Assembly: GCF_035917335.1 (NCBI RefSeq)
Contig: NZ_CP109067.1
Location: 2,479,001-2,543,000, forward strand
DNA: 64,000 bases
Origin: Micromonospora sp. NBC_01813
Lineage (GTDB): Bacteria > Actinomycetota > Actinomycetes > Mycobacteriales > Micromonosporaceae
Reading direction: 5' to 3'
Shown here: in pieces, positions 25,242 to 33,872 of the stretch
Numbering within the stretch: position 1 is the stretch's first letter
Layout of the letters: the number at the start of each line of letters is the position of its first letter
The notes under the pieces: generated by a model
What the model was told of the DNA's origin: nothing
What the model saw: only the letters and a program-made list of their open reading frames with translations
The model's database searches: none
Program-made: the position numbers and the translations under genes

Positions 25242-26860
25242 CCGCGCTGACCGCCACCGATCTGGTTCCCGCCGAGTTGCGCCACTGGTGGCGTCATGCC
25301 GGCCACTACCCGGACGCCGACCTGTACGCGCTGTTCACCCGACAGGTGGCCGCCGCGCCGCACCGGGCTGCGGTGATCGACGACGACGGCACGCACTCCT
25401 ACCGTGACCTCGCCGACCGGGTCGCCCGGCTGGCGGGCGCGTTGCGCGCCGCCGGTGTCGCACCCGGGGAGGTGATCGCGGTGCAGCTACCCAACGGCTG
25501 GCGGGCGGTGGCGGTGGATCTTGCGGCGGCCGCGATCGGGGCCGTGGTGCTGCCGTACCCGATCGGGCGGGGCCGCCGCGACACCCTGACCCTGCTGCGT
25601 CGCTCCCGTGCGGCCGCCGCCGTGGTGGCGCACAAGTTCGGCGACGTGGGATACGCCGACGTGCTCGCCGGGCTGCGTGCCGACCTGCCGGATCTGCGTA
25701 CCGTGCTGGTGGCCGGCGGTGGCGGCCCGGACAGCCTGGAGAGCCTTGCCCGCGACGGTGCCGCGCTGGCTGGCCGGCCGCCGGTGGCGCCTGACGCCCC
25801 GGCCCGGATCCTCGTCTCGTCCGGCTCCGAGGCCGCCCCGAAGATGATCGTCTACTCGCACGAGGCGTTGGCCGGCGGCCGGGGCGCGTTCATCGACGCG
25901 TTGCACACCGGGCCGGGCCCGATGCGCAACCTGTTCCTGGTGCCGCTGGCGTCGTCGTTCGGGTCGTCCGGGTCGGCGGTGACGGTGGCCCGGTTCGGTG
26001 GGACGCTGCTGGTGCAGTCCCGGTTCGACGCCGCCGGGGCGCTGGAGCTGATCGACCGGCACGGCCCGCACCTGGTGTTCGGGGTGCCGACGATGTTCAC
26101 GATGATGCTGGACCACCCCCGGTTGGCCGATGTGGACACCTCGTCGCTGCGGGCCGTGGTGGCCGGTGGATCCCGGGTGGACCCGGCGACGGTGGCTGCC
26201 TGCCGGGAGCGGTTCGGCTGCGCCTACGTCAACTGCTACGGCTCGGCGGACGGGGTCAACTGCACCACCGACCCGGCTGATCCGCCGGCCGCCGTGCACG
26301 AGGCGGTCGGCCGACCCAACCCGGCCGTCGCGGCGGTACGGGTGGTCGGCGAGGACGGCCGGGACGTGGCCCCGGGCGAGGTCGGCGAGATCTGGGGGCT
26401 CGGGCCGATGAGCCCGCACTGTTACGTCGACGCCGAGTTCGACGCCCGGTACCGCACCGATGGCGGCTGGGTCCGCACCGGCGACCTGGGGCGCGTCGAC
26501 GGCGACGGCTTTCTGCACGTCGTCGGCCGGCGCAACGAGATCATCATCCGGGGTGGCCGCAACCTCTCCCCGGTCGAGGTCGAGTTGCTGTTGGCGCAGC
26601 ATCCGGCGGTACGTCAGGTGGCCTGCGTGGGTGTGCCGGACCGGTTGATGGGTGAGCGGATGGCGGCCTGCCTGGCGCTGCGCGACGGGGCCACCGCCCC
26701 TACCCTCGACGAACTGGCCGGCTACCTGAGCGAGGTGCACGGGCTGGAACGCGCCAAGCTGCCGGAACACCTGCGGGTGTTCGACGCGCTGCCGCTGTCG
26801 CCGGCCGGCAAGGTCGACAAGCGGTGGCTGCGGGAGCGGTTCACCGGCGAGGCCCGATGA
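25238..26860 (+). CDS. Class I adenylate-forming enzyme (acyl-CoA ligase-like)
   Basis: ANL enzyme of 540 residues. The P-loop is unusual, ILVSSGSEAAPKMIVYSH, with Glu replacing the Thr of SGSTG; the A5 motif is YGSADG instead of YGSTE. Later motifs are standard: RTGDLG, GRRNEIIIRGGRNLSPVEVE and the lysine motif LSPAGKVDKRWL. TTG start behind GGAGG, overlapping the CoA-transferase stop. Its own stop overlaps the ABC ATPase start (ATGA). The altered A3/A5 motifs suggest an atypical acid substrate. Physical coupling to a metal importer is the notable feature. Confidence 0.83.
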   Translation: MTALTATDLVPAELRHWWRHAGHYPDADLYALFTRQVAAAPHRAAVIDDDGTHSYRDLADRVARLAGALRAAGVAPGEVIAVQLPNGWRAVAVDLAAAAIGAVVLPYPIGRGRRDTLTLLRRSRAAAAVVAHKFGDVGYADVLAGLRADLPDLRTVLVAGGGGPDSLESLARDGAALAGRPPVAPDAPARILVSSGSEAAPKMIVYSHEALAGGRGAFIDALHTGPGPMRNLFLVPLASSFGSSGSAVTVARFGGTLLVQSRFDAAGALELIDRHGPHLVFGVPTMFTMMLDHPRLADVDTSSLRAVVAGGSRVDPATVAACRERFGCAYVNCYGSADGVNCTTDPADPPAAVHEAVGRPNPAVAAVRVVGEDGRDVAPGEVGEIWGLGPMSPHCYVDAEFDARYRTDGGWVRTGDLGRVDGDGFLHVVGRRNEIIIRGGRNLSPVEVELLLAQHPAVRQVACVGVPDRLMGERMAACLALRDGATAPTLDELAGYLSEVHGLERAKLPEHLRVFDALPLSPAGKVDKRWLRERFTGEAR

Positions 26861-27564
26861 CCTCCCCGGCCGCGGTCACCGGCGCACAGTCAGCCGGCGT
26901 CGCGACGCAGCCGGCTGACACCGGGACGCGACCGACCGGCGTCGCGGTCGCCTTCAGCGGCGTCACCTGCCGGTACGGCCGGCGCACCGTGGTCGACGCG
27001 GTCGACCTCACCGTCGACGCCGGTGAGCACGTGGCGTTGACCGGCGCCAACGGTTCGGGCAAGACGACGCTGCTGCGTACCGTCCTGGGGTTGCATCCGG
27101 TGGCCGCCGGCACCGTCTCGGTCGGCGGCGCGGTGGCCGCCGGCCGGGCCGGCTGGGCGCGGCGACGGCGGGACGTGGCGTGGGTGCCACAGCGGCTCGC
27201 CCCGGGGCGCTTCCCGCTGCTGGTCCGCGAACTGCTGGCCAGCGGCGGCGCGCCGACGGCGGCAGATGACGCCGCCGCCACGCTCGGCGTCGGCGGGCTC
27301 GACGACCGGCCGCTGCACACCCTGTCCGGTGGGCAGTTGCAGCGGGTGTTCCTGGCCCGGGCGCTTGGTGCGGTCGCCGCCGGGGCGCGGGCGTTGCTCG
27401 CCGACGAGCCGACCGCCGCGCTCGACTTCGACGGCCAGGAGCAGGTCGCCGCCCTGTTGGCGGCGCTGCCGGTCACCGTCGTGGTGGTGTCCCACGACCG
27501 GGCGATGGCCCGTGCCTGCGACCGGGTCGCCGAAATGGCGGCCGGCACGCTGCGGGTGATTTGA
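26857..27564 (+). CDS. Metal ABC transporter ATP-binding protein (ZnuC/MntB type)
   Basis: ATPase of 235 residues. Walker A GANGSGKTTLL, Q-loop WVPQRLAP, signature LSGGQLQRVFLARAL, Walker B ALLADEPTAALD, H-loop VVVVSHD. The order ATPase, permease, binding protein and the sequence type match the zinc/manganese (A-1/cluster 9) importers. A 30-residue low-complexity N-terminus precedes the fold. ATG overlaps the ligase stop. Confidence 0.88.
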   Translation: MTSPAAVTGAQSAGVATQPADTGTRPTGVAVAFSGVTCRYGRRTVVDAVDLTVDAGEHVALTGANGSGKTTLLRTVLGLHPVAAGTVSVGGAVAAGRAGWARRRRDVAWVPQRLAPGRFPLLVRELLASGGAPTAADDAAATLGVGGLDDRPLHTLSGGQLQRVFLARALGAVAAGARALLADEPTAALDFDGQEQVAALLAALPVTVVVVSHDRAMARACDRVAEMAAGTLRVI

Positions 27565-27568
27565 CCAG

Positions 27569-28456
27569 GTGGAACACTTTCTTGACCTGTTGAGCCTGCC
27601 GGCGGTGCAGCGGTCCGCGATCGGGTTGGCTGTCGCCGCCGTCGGGCTGCCGATCGTCGGCGTGTTCATCGTCGGGCTCGACATCATCGCCGTCCGGTTC
27701 GCGATCATGCATGTGGCGTTGCTCGGCATCGCCGTCGGGCTGCTCGCCGGGCTGGACCCGATGCTGTGCGGGCTGGTGGCCTGCGGCCTGGCCGGTGCCG
27801 GCGTCGCCCCGCTGGCCCGCCGACCGGCCGGGCTGCCGGGCGCGATGGGCCTGCTGATGACGTTCGCGATCGCCGCCGCGCTGCTGGTGCTGTCGGTGTC
27901 CGGGGTGAACGCCACCGGCGCGTTCGAGCTGCTGTGGGGGTCGATCCTGGCCACCCGCGACATCGACCTGATCGTGCTGGCGGTGCTCACCGTCGCCGTA
28001 CACCTGCTGTTCTGGCGCTGCCGACGGCAGCTGGCGCTGTTGCTGTTCGACCGGGAGTTGGCGTTGTGCTCCGGGGTGGCGGCCGGCGGTCTGATGCTGG
28101 CGCTGCTGGTCGTCGTGGCGGTCGCGATCGGAGCGTCGATCCGGCTGACCGGCGCGCTGCTCGTCGACGCGCTGACCATCCTGCCGGCCCTGGCCGCCCG
28201 CAACCTCGGCCGGTCGCTGACCTCGATGGCCGGCTGGGCGGTCGGCTTCGGTGTCGTCGGCAACGCCCTGGGCTTCACCGCCGCGCTGCTGCTCGACCAG
28301 CCACCCGGACCGATGCTGGTCCTGGTGGCCGGCACCTTGACCCTGCTCACCTATCTCATCCCTGAAGGAGCACTTGATGCGCTGGTCCCGAACCGTCGTC
28401 GCGTTGACCGCGACGGCAGCCCTCGTCCTGTCGACGACCGGGTGTGGCAGCACTGA
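27569..28456 (+). CDS. Metal ABC transporter permease (ZnuB/MntC family)
   Basis: Integral membrane protein of 295 residues with 8-9 hydrophobic helices; it opens with FLDLLSLPAVQRSAIGLAVAAVGLPIVGVFIVGLD and contains GASIRLTGALLVDALTILPALAARNL, the diagnostic ABC-3 permease block. GTG start only 4 bases after the ATPase stop, with a weak ribosome site, so it is probably translated by coupling. The frame continues 80 bp into the binding-protein gene; the C-terminal ~27 residues are hydrophilic and Arg/Asp-rich, which may mean a recent loss of the original stop. Confidence 0.87.
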   Translation: MEHFLDLLSLPAVQRSAIGLAVAAVGLPIVGVFIVGLDIIAVRFAIMHVALLGIAVGLLAGLDPMLCGLVACGLAGAGVAPLARRPAGLPGAMGLLMTFAIAAALLVLSVSGVNATGAFELLWGSILATRDIDLIVLAVLTVAVHLLFWRCRRQLALLLFDRELALCSGVAAGGLMLALLVVVAVAIGASIRLTGALLVDALTILPALAARNLGRSLTSMAGWAVGFGVVGNALGFTAALLLDQPPGPMLVLVAGTLTLLTYLIPEGALDALVPNRRRVDRDGSPRPVDDRVWQH

Positions 28457-29171
28457 GGAGGATCCGGCGACGGCGGACGCCACCGGTGCCCCGGCCGGCG
28501 GGCCGGCCGTCGTCGCCTCCACCACCTGGGTCGGCGCACTGGCGAAGGCCGCCGGGATCGCCGACGTCACGGTGATCGCCCCGGCCAACGTGCAGCACCC
28601 GCCGGACTACGACCCGAAGCCCAGCGACCTGGCCGCCGTCGCCGACGCCGACTACGTGCTGTACGCCGAGTTCGACGGCTTCGCCGACCGGTTGACCGAG
28701 GCGGCCGGCGGTGACGCCGAACTGGTTCCCGTGCAGCTGGAGAACACGCCGGCGGCGATCACCGCCGAGGTGACCCGGCTCGGTGAGCTGTTCGGCACCG
28801 CCGAGGCGGCCACCGCGTGGCTGGCCGAGTTCGACAGCACCTACGCCGAACTGTCCGAGCAGGTCAAGGCGGCCACCGCCGAGCCTCAGACGGCGGTGTC
28901 GCACCTGTTCATGGCGTACTGGGCGGAGTTCGCCGGACTGCAGGTCGCCGGCACCTTCGGCCCGGCCCCGGTCACCGCGAGCCAGCTGGCCGAGTTGACC
29001 GCCACGAAGCCGGCGGTGGTGCTGGCCAACGCGCACCTGCCGGGCGCCAACCCGGACGTCGAGGGTGCCGCCCGGGTCGACATCGTCAACTACCCCGGCG
29101 CGGACCTGGACCTGCTGGCGGTGTTCCGCACCAACGCGGAGAGCATCAGCGCCGCGCTCGCCGGGTCCTGA
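28377..29171 (+). CDS. Metal ABC transporter substrate-binding lipoprotein (ZnuA-like, cluster A-1)
   Basis: Binding protein of 264 residues. Signal with lipobox LSTTGC. The fold shows VVASTTWVGALAKAAGIADVTVI, the metal-site histidine in NVQHPPDYDPKPSDL, a second in VSHLFMAYWAEF and a third in LANAHLPG; no His-rich loop is present, unlike many ZnuA proteins. The ATG follows AAGGAG inside the permease frame. Metal specificity (Zn, Mn or a metal complex) cannot be decided. It closes the five-gene CoA/metal operon. Confidence 0.85.
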   Translation: MRWSRTVVALTATAALVLSTTGCGSTEEDPATADATGAPAGGPAVVASTTWVGALAKAAGIADVTVIAPANVQHPPDYDPKPSDLAAVADADYVLYAEFDGFADRLTEAAGGDAELVPVQLENTPAAITAEVTRLGELFGTAEAATAWLAEFDSTYAELSEQVKAATAEPQTAVSHLFMAYWAEFAGLQVAGTFGPAPVTASQLAELTATKPAVVLANAHLPGANPDVEGAARVDIVNYPGADLDLLAVFRTNAESISAALAGS

Positions 29172-29276
29172 GTCGGCGGCGTCGTGGAGAGGCGGCCGGC
29201 GCCGTCGGACGCCGGCTTCCGACGGCGCCGGTCGGACGCTGCCGATGGACGCAGGTCACATTCCCGGCACCCTCAT

Positions 29277-29295
29277 TGAGGGTAGGCTCACCTAA
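29277..29295. promoter_or_regulatory. DtxR/IdeR-type iron box
   Basis: TGAGGGTAGGCTCACCTAA matches the 19-bp actinobacterial iron-box consensus TTAGGTTAGGCTAACCTAA at 16 of 19 positions. It lies about 30 bp before the siderophore-interacting protein gene, so iron repression of that gene is expected. Confidence 0.85.
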
Positions 29296-29324
29296 TAACC
29301 AGTCCAGCTTTCGGGAGCCACGCG

Positions 29325-30062
29325 ATGCCGTTCACTCTTACCCGAGCCGCCGCCGGACAGGTGTTCCGGCGTACCGCCCGGCTGACCGACCGGACCTGGC
29401 TGACCCCGAACTACCTACGGCTGCGCCTCGCCGGTGCCCAACTGCGTGGCTTCACCTCCGCCGGCGCCGACGACCACATCCGGTTGTTCCTCCCGCTGGG
29501 GGCCGACGGACCGCACGACGGACCCAGCCGGGAGCTGACCCCACTCGCCTGGGACTCCGCCGCCGGCTGGCTCGACCTGGAACTCGTGGTGCACGCCGGC
29601 GGCCTGGCCAGCGAATGGGCCGTCAACGCGCCACTGGCCTCACCGGTGGCCGTCGGCGGGCCACGGGGCTCGACACTGCTCGACGGCGCACCGGACGCCT
29701 GGTTCCTGGCCGGCGACGAGACCGCGATCCCGGCGATCCGCCGCTTCGTCGCCGGGATGCCGGCCACCGCGATCGGCCGGGTCCTGATCGAGGTGCCCGA
29801 CCAGGATCATGAGGTCGAGCTCGTGACACCGCCCGGCGTGCGACTCGACTGGATCCATCGCGGTGCCGGCCCCGGCCACGAGACACAGGCCCTGGTCACC
29901 GCGCTGGACGCGATCGACGCCGGGCAGCGGCCGCCCGGTGCCGTGTTCGGGTTCGTGGCCGCCGAGCAGGCCGTGGTCCCCGCCGGCCGGGCACTACTGC
30001 ACGAACGCTGGGCGCTGCCGGCGGAGCAGACGATCGTCAAGGGCTACTGGAAAGGTTCGTAG
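29325..30062 (+). CDS. Siderophore-interacting protein (ferric-siderophore reductase, ViuB/SIP family)
   Basis: Cytosolic FAD protein of 245 residues that releases iron from ferric siderophores using NAD(P)H. FAD-binding beta barrel in the first ~110 residues (DHIRLFLPLG, then SRELTPLAWDS corresponding to the R-x-Y/L-T flavin motif), then the SIP domain with WFLAGDETAIPAIRRF, FGFVAAEQAVV and the family C-terminus KGYWKGS. Own promoter with a DtxR box. It is not in a siderophore operon here; the coupled metal importer lies just upstream but ends 150 bp away, on a separate unit. Confidence 0.93.
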   Translation: MPFTLTRAAAGQVFRRTARLTDRTWLTPNYLRLRLAGAQLRGFTSAGADDHIRLFLPLGADGPHDGPSRELTPLAWDSAAGWLDLELVVHAGGLASEWAVNAPLASPVAVGGPRGSTLLDGAPDAWFLAGDETAIPAIRRFVAGMPATAIGRVLIEVPDQDHEVELVTPPGVRLDWIHRGAGPGHETQALVTALDAIDAGQRPPGAVFGFVAAEQAVVPAGRALLHERWALPAEQTIVKGYWKGS

Positions 30063-30074
30063 TCGAACCAGACG

Positions 30075-30112
30075 ACCGGGGTGGGCGGGCCAGCTGGCCC
30101 GCCCACCCCGGT
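30075..30112. terminator. Perfect 38-bp palindrome, bidirectional terminator
   Basis: ACCGGGGTGGGCGGGCCAG is followed directly by its exact reverse complement, giving a 19-bp stem without a built-in loop. It lies between the convergent siderophore-reductase and SPFH genes, 12 and 7 bases from their stops, so it can end both transcripts. Confidence 0.75.
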
Positions 30113-30119
30113 CCGCCGG

Positions 30120-31433
30120 TCAGTCCGCGTCGTCGCGGTGCGGGGCGGCGACCCGGTCCGCCACCGGCACCCCGGCCGCCCGGGGCAGCAGTTGCGCGGT
30201 GAGCAGTGTGGACAGCGCCGACGCGTCGCCACCACCGCCGGCACCGTCGGTGCGTACCACCACCGGCTGCGGGGCCTTGCCGGCCAGTTCCGCGCCGACC
30301 TCCAGGCGGCGCAGCGCCAGCTCGTACTGCAGCACCGCCCGGTTGTCCCGGTACGCCTGGGCCAGTCGCCGCTGCGCCTTGGCTTCGTTCTCGGCGGCGA
30401 TCAGCCCACTGCGACCCCGGGTCTCGATCTCGAACCGGACCCGCTGGGCGTTGGTCTCCTGCTGCTCCAGCAACTGCGCGACCTGCTCACGGGCCTTGTT
30501 CAGCGCCGCCTTGACCTCGACGAACCGGGCGTCGCGCACCTTCTTGGCCCGCTCGATGTCCATCTGCAGGCTGTCGATGCGCCGCTTGCGGGTCAGCCCC
30601 CACTCCTGCTCGTACGCGGCGTGTTCCTTGGCGACCCGTTCCCGGGTGGCCAGGTGCTGCTGATACTGGGTGGGCAGCTGCACGTCGGGAATGTTGCAGC
30701 CGGTGATCCGTACCCCGTAGCGGGACAGCTGCCGGTTGAGCAGGTCCTGCATGTCGGCCACGTCGGAGCCGCGCAGGTCGTACGCCCGTTCGGTCTGCAC
30801 CTGGCGGGCCCGCTGGCGGATGGCGTCCTGGACGGCGCTGGACAGCACCAGGTCGAAGTTGCCGGCGCCGATGGTCCGCACGAACAGCACCGCGTCGGTG
30901 ATCCGCAGCTTCATGAAGAACTCGATCGACCGCAGCGGCACGTTCTCCCGGGTCGGGCAGGCCATCACCGGCGCCGAGTACGGGATCTCGGTGGCGACGT
31001 CGACGACGAAGTCGACCCGCGACCAGGGGTGCCACAGGTAGTGTCGGCCCGGCTCCAGGGTGCGGGTGACGGCCCCGTAGCGGGTGAGCACCCCGTGGGT
31101 GCCCTGCTCGATCTCCACGATGGACGAGCGCCACCACCACAGTGCGCCGATCAGCAGCAGCGCCAGGCCGGCCAGGTAACTGGCGCCGGCGATGGCACCG
31201 GACACCGCGCCGACCAGTCCGTCGTCTCCGCGTACGGAGAGCATCACGCCGGTCAGCAGGGCGAGCAGGCCGAGCCAGAGCGGCGCCATCCAGCCGAGCC
31301 GACGGCGGTGTTTGGGGATCACCACCGGGACGAGGCTGCCGGCGTCGCCGCCGCGCAGCAGCTGGGCCAGCTCGCTCCACGGTGCGACGGCTTCGGAGAT
31401 GACCGACCTGCCGCTGTTGAGTTTGTTCATCAC
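30120..31433 (-). CDS. SPFH/band-7 domain membrane protein, second of a pair
   Basis: Protein of 437 residues. After a hydrophilic ~45-residue N-terminus come two membrane helices (WMAPLWLGLLALLTGVML and ASYLAGLALLLIGALWWW). The SPFH domain spans about residues 110-290 (IVEIEQGTHGVLTRYGAVTRTLEPGRHYLW... through DVADMQDLLNRQLSRYGVRI), then an Arg/Glu/Ala-rich coiled coil to ~390 and a disordered tail. SPFH proteins form oligomeric rings that organise membrane domains. GTG (or ATG one codon later) overlaps the stop of the upstream SPFH gene, with GGAGG 7 bases before. Function in this organism unknown. Confidence 0.85.
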   Translation of the reverse strand: MMNKLNSGRSVISEAVAPWSELAQLLRGGDAGSLVPVVIPKHRRRLGWMAPLWLGLLALLTGVMLSVRGDDGLVGAVSGAIAGASYLAGLALLLIGALWWWRSSIVEIEQGTHGVLTRYGAVTRTLEPGRHYLWHPWSRVDFVVDVATEIPYSAPVMACPTRENVPLRSIEFFMKLRITDAVLFVRTIGAGNFDLVLSSAVQDAIRQRARQVQTERAYDLRGSDVADMQDLLNRQLSRYGVRITGCNIPDVQLPTQYQQHLATRERVAKEHAAYEQEWGLTRKRRIDSLQMDIERAKKVRDARFVEVKAALNKAREQVAQLLEQQETNAQRVRFEIETRGRSGLIAAENEAKAQRRLAQAYRDNRAVLQYELALRRLEVGAELAGKAPQPVVVRTDGAGGGGDASALSTLLTAQLLPRAAGVPVADRVAAPHRDDAD

Positions 31434-33100
31434 CGCTGCACCTCCGTGTCGGCGTCGGTCCGCTCCGGCGTACCGGAGACCAGAGGGGTGTCGGCAGCGT
31501 CGACGACCGCCACGGTCGGCCGGTCGGCCTCCCGCAGGGCGGCGATCTCCGGCTCCCGTTCGGCGATCCGGGCCACGACCTCAGTCAACCTGGTCCGCAT
31601 GGCAGCCATGTCGGTGTCGCTGAACAGCTCGGCCCCCCGCTCACCGACCAGCTCCCGGGCCAGCCGCAGCAGGTCGATCCCGACGGCACCGTTCGGGTCG
31701 GCCGACCCACCGATGCGCACCAGTCGAGGCAGATGGTCGGCGACCTCTTCGAGGGTGTCGAGCACCTCGCGCTGGTAGCGGTACTCGAGAATCTCCGGTG
31801 CCTCGGCGGCGGTGACCGCCCGGATGTCCAGTGCCTGTGCCTCGAGCAGGGCGGCGTTGGCCTTCGCCTCGGACTCGGCGGAGACGTAGCGCTGGCGGGC
31901 CATCGCCTCGGCCCGGTTGGTCTCCCGCTCCACCGCGGTGTCCATCTGCGCTTGATACTGGGCGATGTCGGCCTGGATGCCGGACAGCGTCTCGTGCAGG
32001 GTGGCCAGCTCCTTGGTCAGGTCGCCCTCGTCCTGCTCCTTGCGCAGTTGCAGCGCGTACTGGTGGGTGTAGGCGTCCTTGGCGACCCGCACCATCTCGG
32101 GAGCGGCCAGGTCCATCCGGTATTCGCGGTCTGCCGGCTCGGCGTGGGTGATGTTGGCGTTGGTCAACTCGACCGCCGGGCGGAACTGCTGGTTGAGCTG
32201 CTCCAGCAGCCGACCGGTGTCCTCGCCGACCATGTTGTAGATCTCGGCCGCCTGCTGCTCGTAGATCAGGCTGCGGATGGTCTCGCTGACCGCGTTGCTG
32301 AGCTTCTCCTCGAAGCCACGGACCGCGCCGAGGGTGTAGACGAACTCCACCGGGTCGCTGATCCGGAACTGGATGAACAGGTCGATGGAGGCCTTCACCC
32401 CACCCTTGGTCGGGGCTTCGCGCACCGGGGCGTTGAACGGGTACTCGCGGGTGGTGTTGACGATGTACGACACCCGCTTCCACGGGTTCAGCAGGATCAC
32501 CCGGCCGGGGCCGACGACCTGCTCCAGCTTGCCGAAGCGGGTGATCAGCGCGGCGCAGCCGTCCGGCACCATGACCATGCCCTGGCGCCACCAGACGAAG
32601 CCGACGGCGAACAGCGACAGCAGCCAGTAGTGGACGCCGAAGAACGGGTTGAGCAGCACACTGCCGCCGGCGACCCAGATGACGGCGGCGGCGAGCGCGC
32701 CGATGACGAGCAGCAGTGACACCGGCAACATGGTCGCCAGCGACCTGCCCCGGGGGATGACCATCGGGCAGATGACGTGCGCCTGCCCGTCGGCGTCCCG
32801 ACGCTGCTCGCTGCGGTTGAGCACCTCCCCCGCGTCGTCGAGCGGGACGCGGCGTTGCTCCATGACGGTGTCGATGCTGCCGCCGAGATCCCGGGCCGCC
32901 GGGAAATCGGTCGGATCCATCCCGTCGTCCTGTAGTTGCGTCCGCTGCCCGCCGCCTCCCCCACCGGTCGCCGGGCCGGCCGGCCCGGTCACCGCGCCGC
33001 CGCGGCGGCGCAGCTCGGCCATCGCCATCGCCCGCGGATCTCCACCACTTTCAGTGATCGCTTGGGCAGCGTTCCGTATACCTTGTTGGACCCGTGACAC
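31430..33100 (-). CDS. SPFH/band-7 domain membrane protein, first of a pair
   Basis: Protein of 556 residues, paralogous in layout to the gene downstream. A ~120-residue hydrophilic N-terminus with a Gly run precedes two membrane helices (MLPVSLLLVIGALAAAVIWVAG and YWLLSLFAVGFVWW). The SPFH domain runs from GMVMVPDGCAALITRFGKLEQVVGPGRVILL to about residue 330, followed by a long Ala/Glu/Gln-rich coiled coil (IQADIAQYQAQMDTAVERETNRAEAMARQR) and an acidic tail. The GTG start is preceded by GGAAGGGGAG. The two genes are coupled and very probably form a hetero-oligomer; no NfeD protease partner is adjacent. Confidence 0.85.
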   Translation of the reverse strand: MSRVQQGIRNAAQAITESGGDPRAMAMAELRRRGGAVTGPAGPATGGGGGGQRTQLQDDGMDPTDFPAARDLGGSIDTVMEQRRVPLDDAGEVLNRSEQRRDADGQAHVICPMVIPRGRSLATMLPVSLLLVIGALAAAVIWVAGGSVLLNPFFGVHYWLLSLFAVGFVWWRQGMVMVPDGCAALITRFGKLEQVVGPGRVILLNPWKRVSYIVNTTREYPFNAPVREAPTKGGVKASIDLFIQFRISDPVEFVYTLGAVRGFEEKLSNAVSETIRSLIYEQQAAEIYNMVGEDTGRLLEQLNQQFRPAVELTNANITHAEPADREYRMDLAAPEMVRVAKDAYTHQYALQLRKEQDEGDLTKELATLHETLSGIQADIAQYQAQMDTAVERETNRAEAMARQRYVSAESEAKANAALLEAQALDIRAVTAAEAPEILEYRYQREVLDTLEEVADHLPRLVRIGGSADPNGAVGIDLLRLARELVGERGAELFSDTDMAAMRTRLTEVVARIAEREPEIAALREADRPTVAVVDAADTPLVSGTPERTDADTEVQR

Positions 33101-33203
33101 GGCTCCCCTTCCGCAAGTTCCAGATCCCGGCGATGCTAGCGAGCCAGGTCAAGTCAGGTGGACCAAACGACTGCCGGGGACCGTCCGCTCACGGCCGCCG
33201 CGC

Positions 33204-33809
33204 TCAGCTACGGTCGGGGACCGGGGCCGGACGTACGGAGAGCAACAGGTCCGTGATCGGCAGCCGCTGCCGGGTGGCACGCTCGCGGGCGGCGAGCGTC
33301 TCGTCGAGCCGACCGGCGTCGACCCGGCGGCCCACCGCGACGACCGTCAGCGGGGTGAGGGTGCCGTCGCCGACCAGCAGCGTGGCGATCCGGCCGCGGT
33401 CGAAGCCGCCCATCTGGTGCACCGCGAGGCCGTCGTGCTGTGCCTGCACGGACAGGTGCGCGACCGCCTGGCCGGTGTCGTACGCGGCCCATGGGCGGGT
33501 CGCGCCGTCGGCGGTGACCGACTGCGCCGCGACCACGATCAACGCGGCGGCTGCGTGCGCCCACACCTGGTTGCCACGGTCCAGCGCGTCGAGCACGCCC
33601 GCGTGCGCGGGGGTTCCCCGGTGCGCCACCGCGAACCGCCAGGGCTGGCTGTTGCCGGCGCTCGGCGCCCAGCGGGCCGCCTCCAGCAGCGCGGTCGTCT
33701 GCCGTTCGGTGAGCTGATGCTCCGGGTCGAACGCACGCGGGCTCCACCGCTCGGCGAGCAGCGGGTGCAGCGGCTCGGCCGTGGTCGCGGTCTTCGCAGG
33801 GTCGTTCAC
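33204..33809 (-). CDS. Nitroreductase family FMN oxidoreductase
   Basis: Flavoprotein of 201 residues. Family motifs: RWSPRAFDPEHQLTERQTTALLEAARWAPSAGNSQPWRF at the FMN site, and GQAVAHLSVQAQHDGLAVHQMGGFD in the dimer helix. It would reduce nitro compounds, quinones or other electrophiles with NAD(P)H. GTG start (VNDPAKT) after GGAG; 63 bp from the ramB-like gene, same strand, so possibly co-transcribed with it. Confidence 0.88.
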   Translation of the reverse strand: MNDPAKTATTAEPLHPLLAERWSPRAFDPEHQLTERQTTALLEAARWAPSAGNSQPWRFAVAHRGTPAHAGVLDALDRGNQVWAHAAAALIVVAAQSVTADGATRPWAAYDTGQAVAHLSVQAQHDGLAVHQMGGFDRGRIATLLVGDGTLTPLTVVAVGRRVDAGRLDETLAARERATRQRLPITDLLLSVRPAPVPDRS

Positions 33810-33872
33810 TGGTGCTCCGGTCGCTCGGCGTGGTGGGCGGGTGTCGTTCGCCGACACTACGACCAACGCGGG

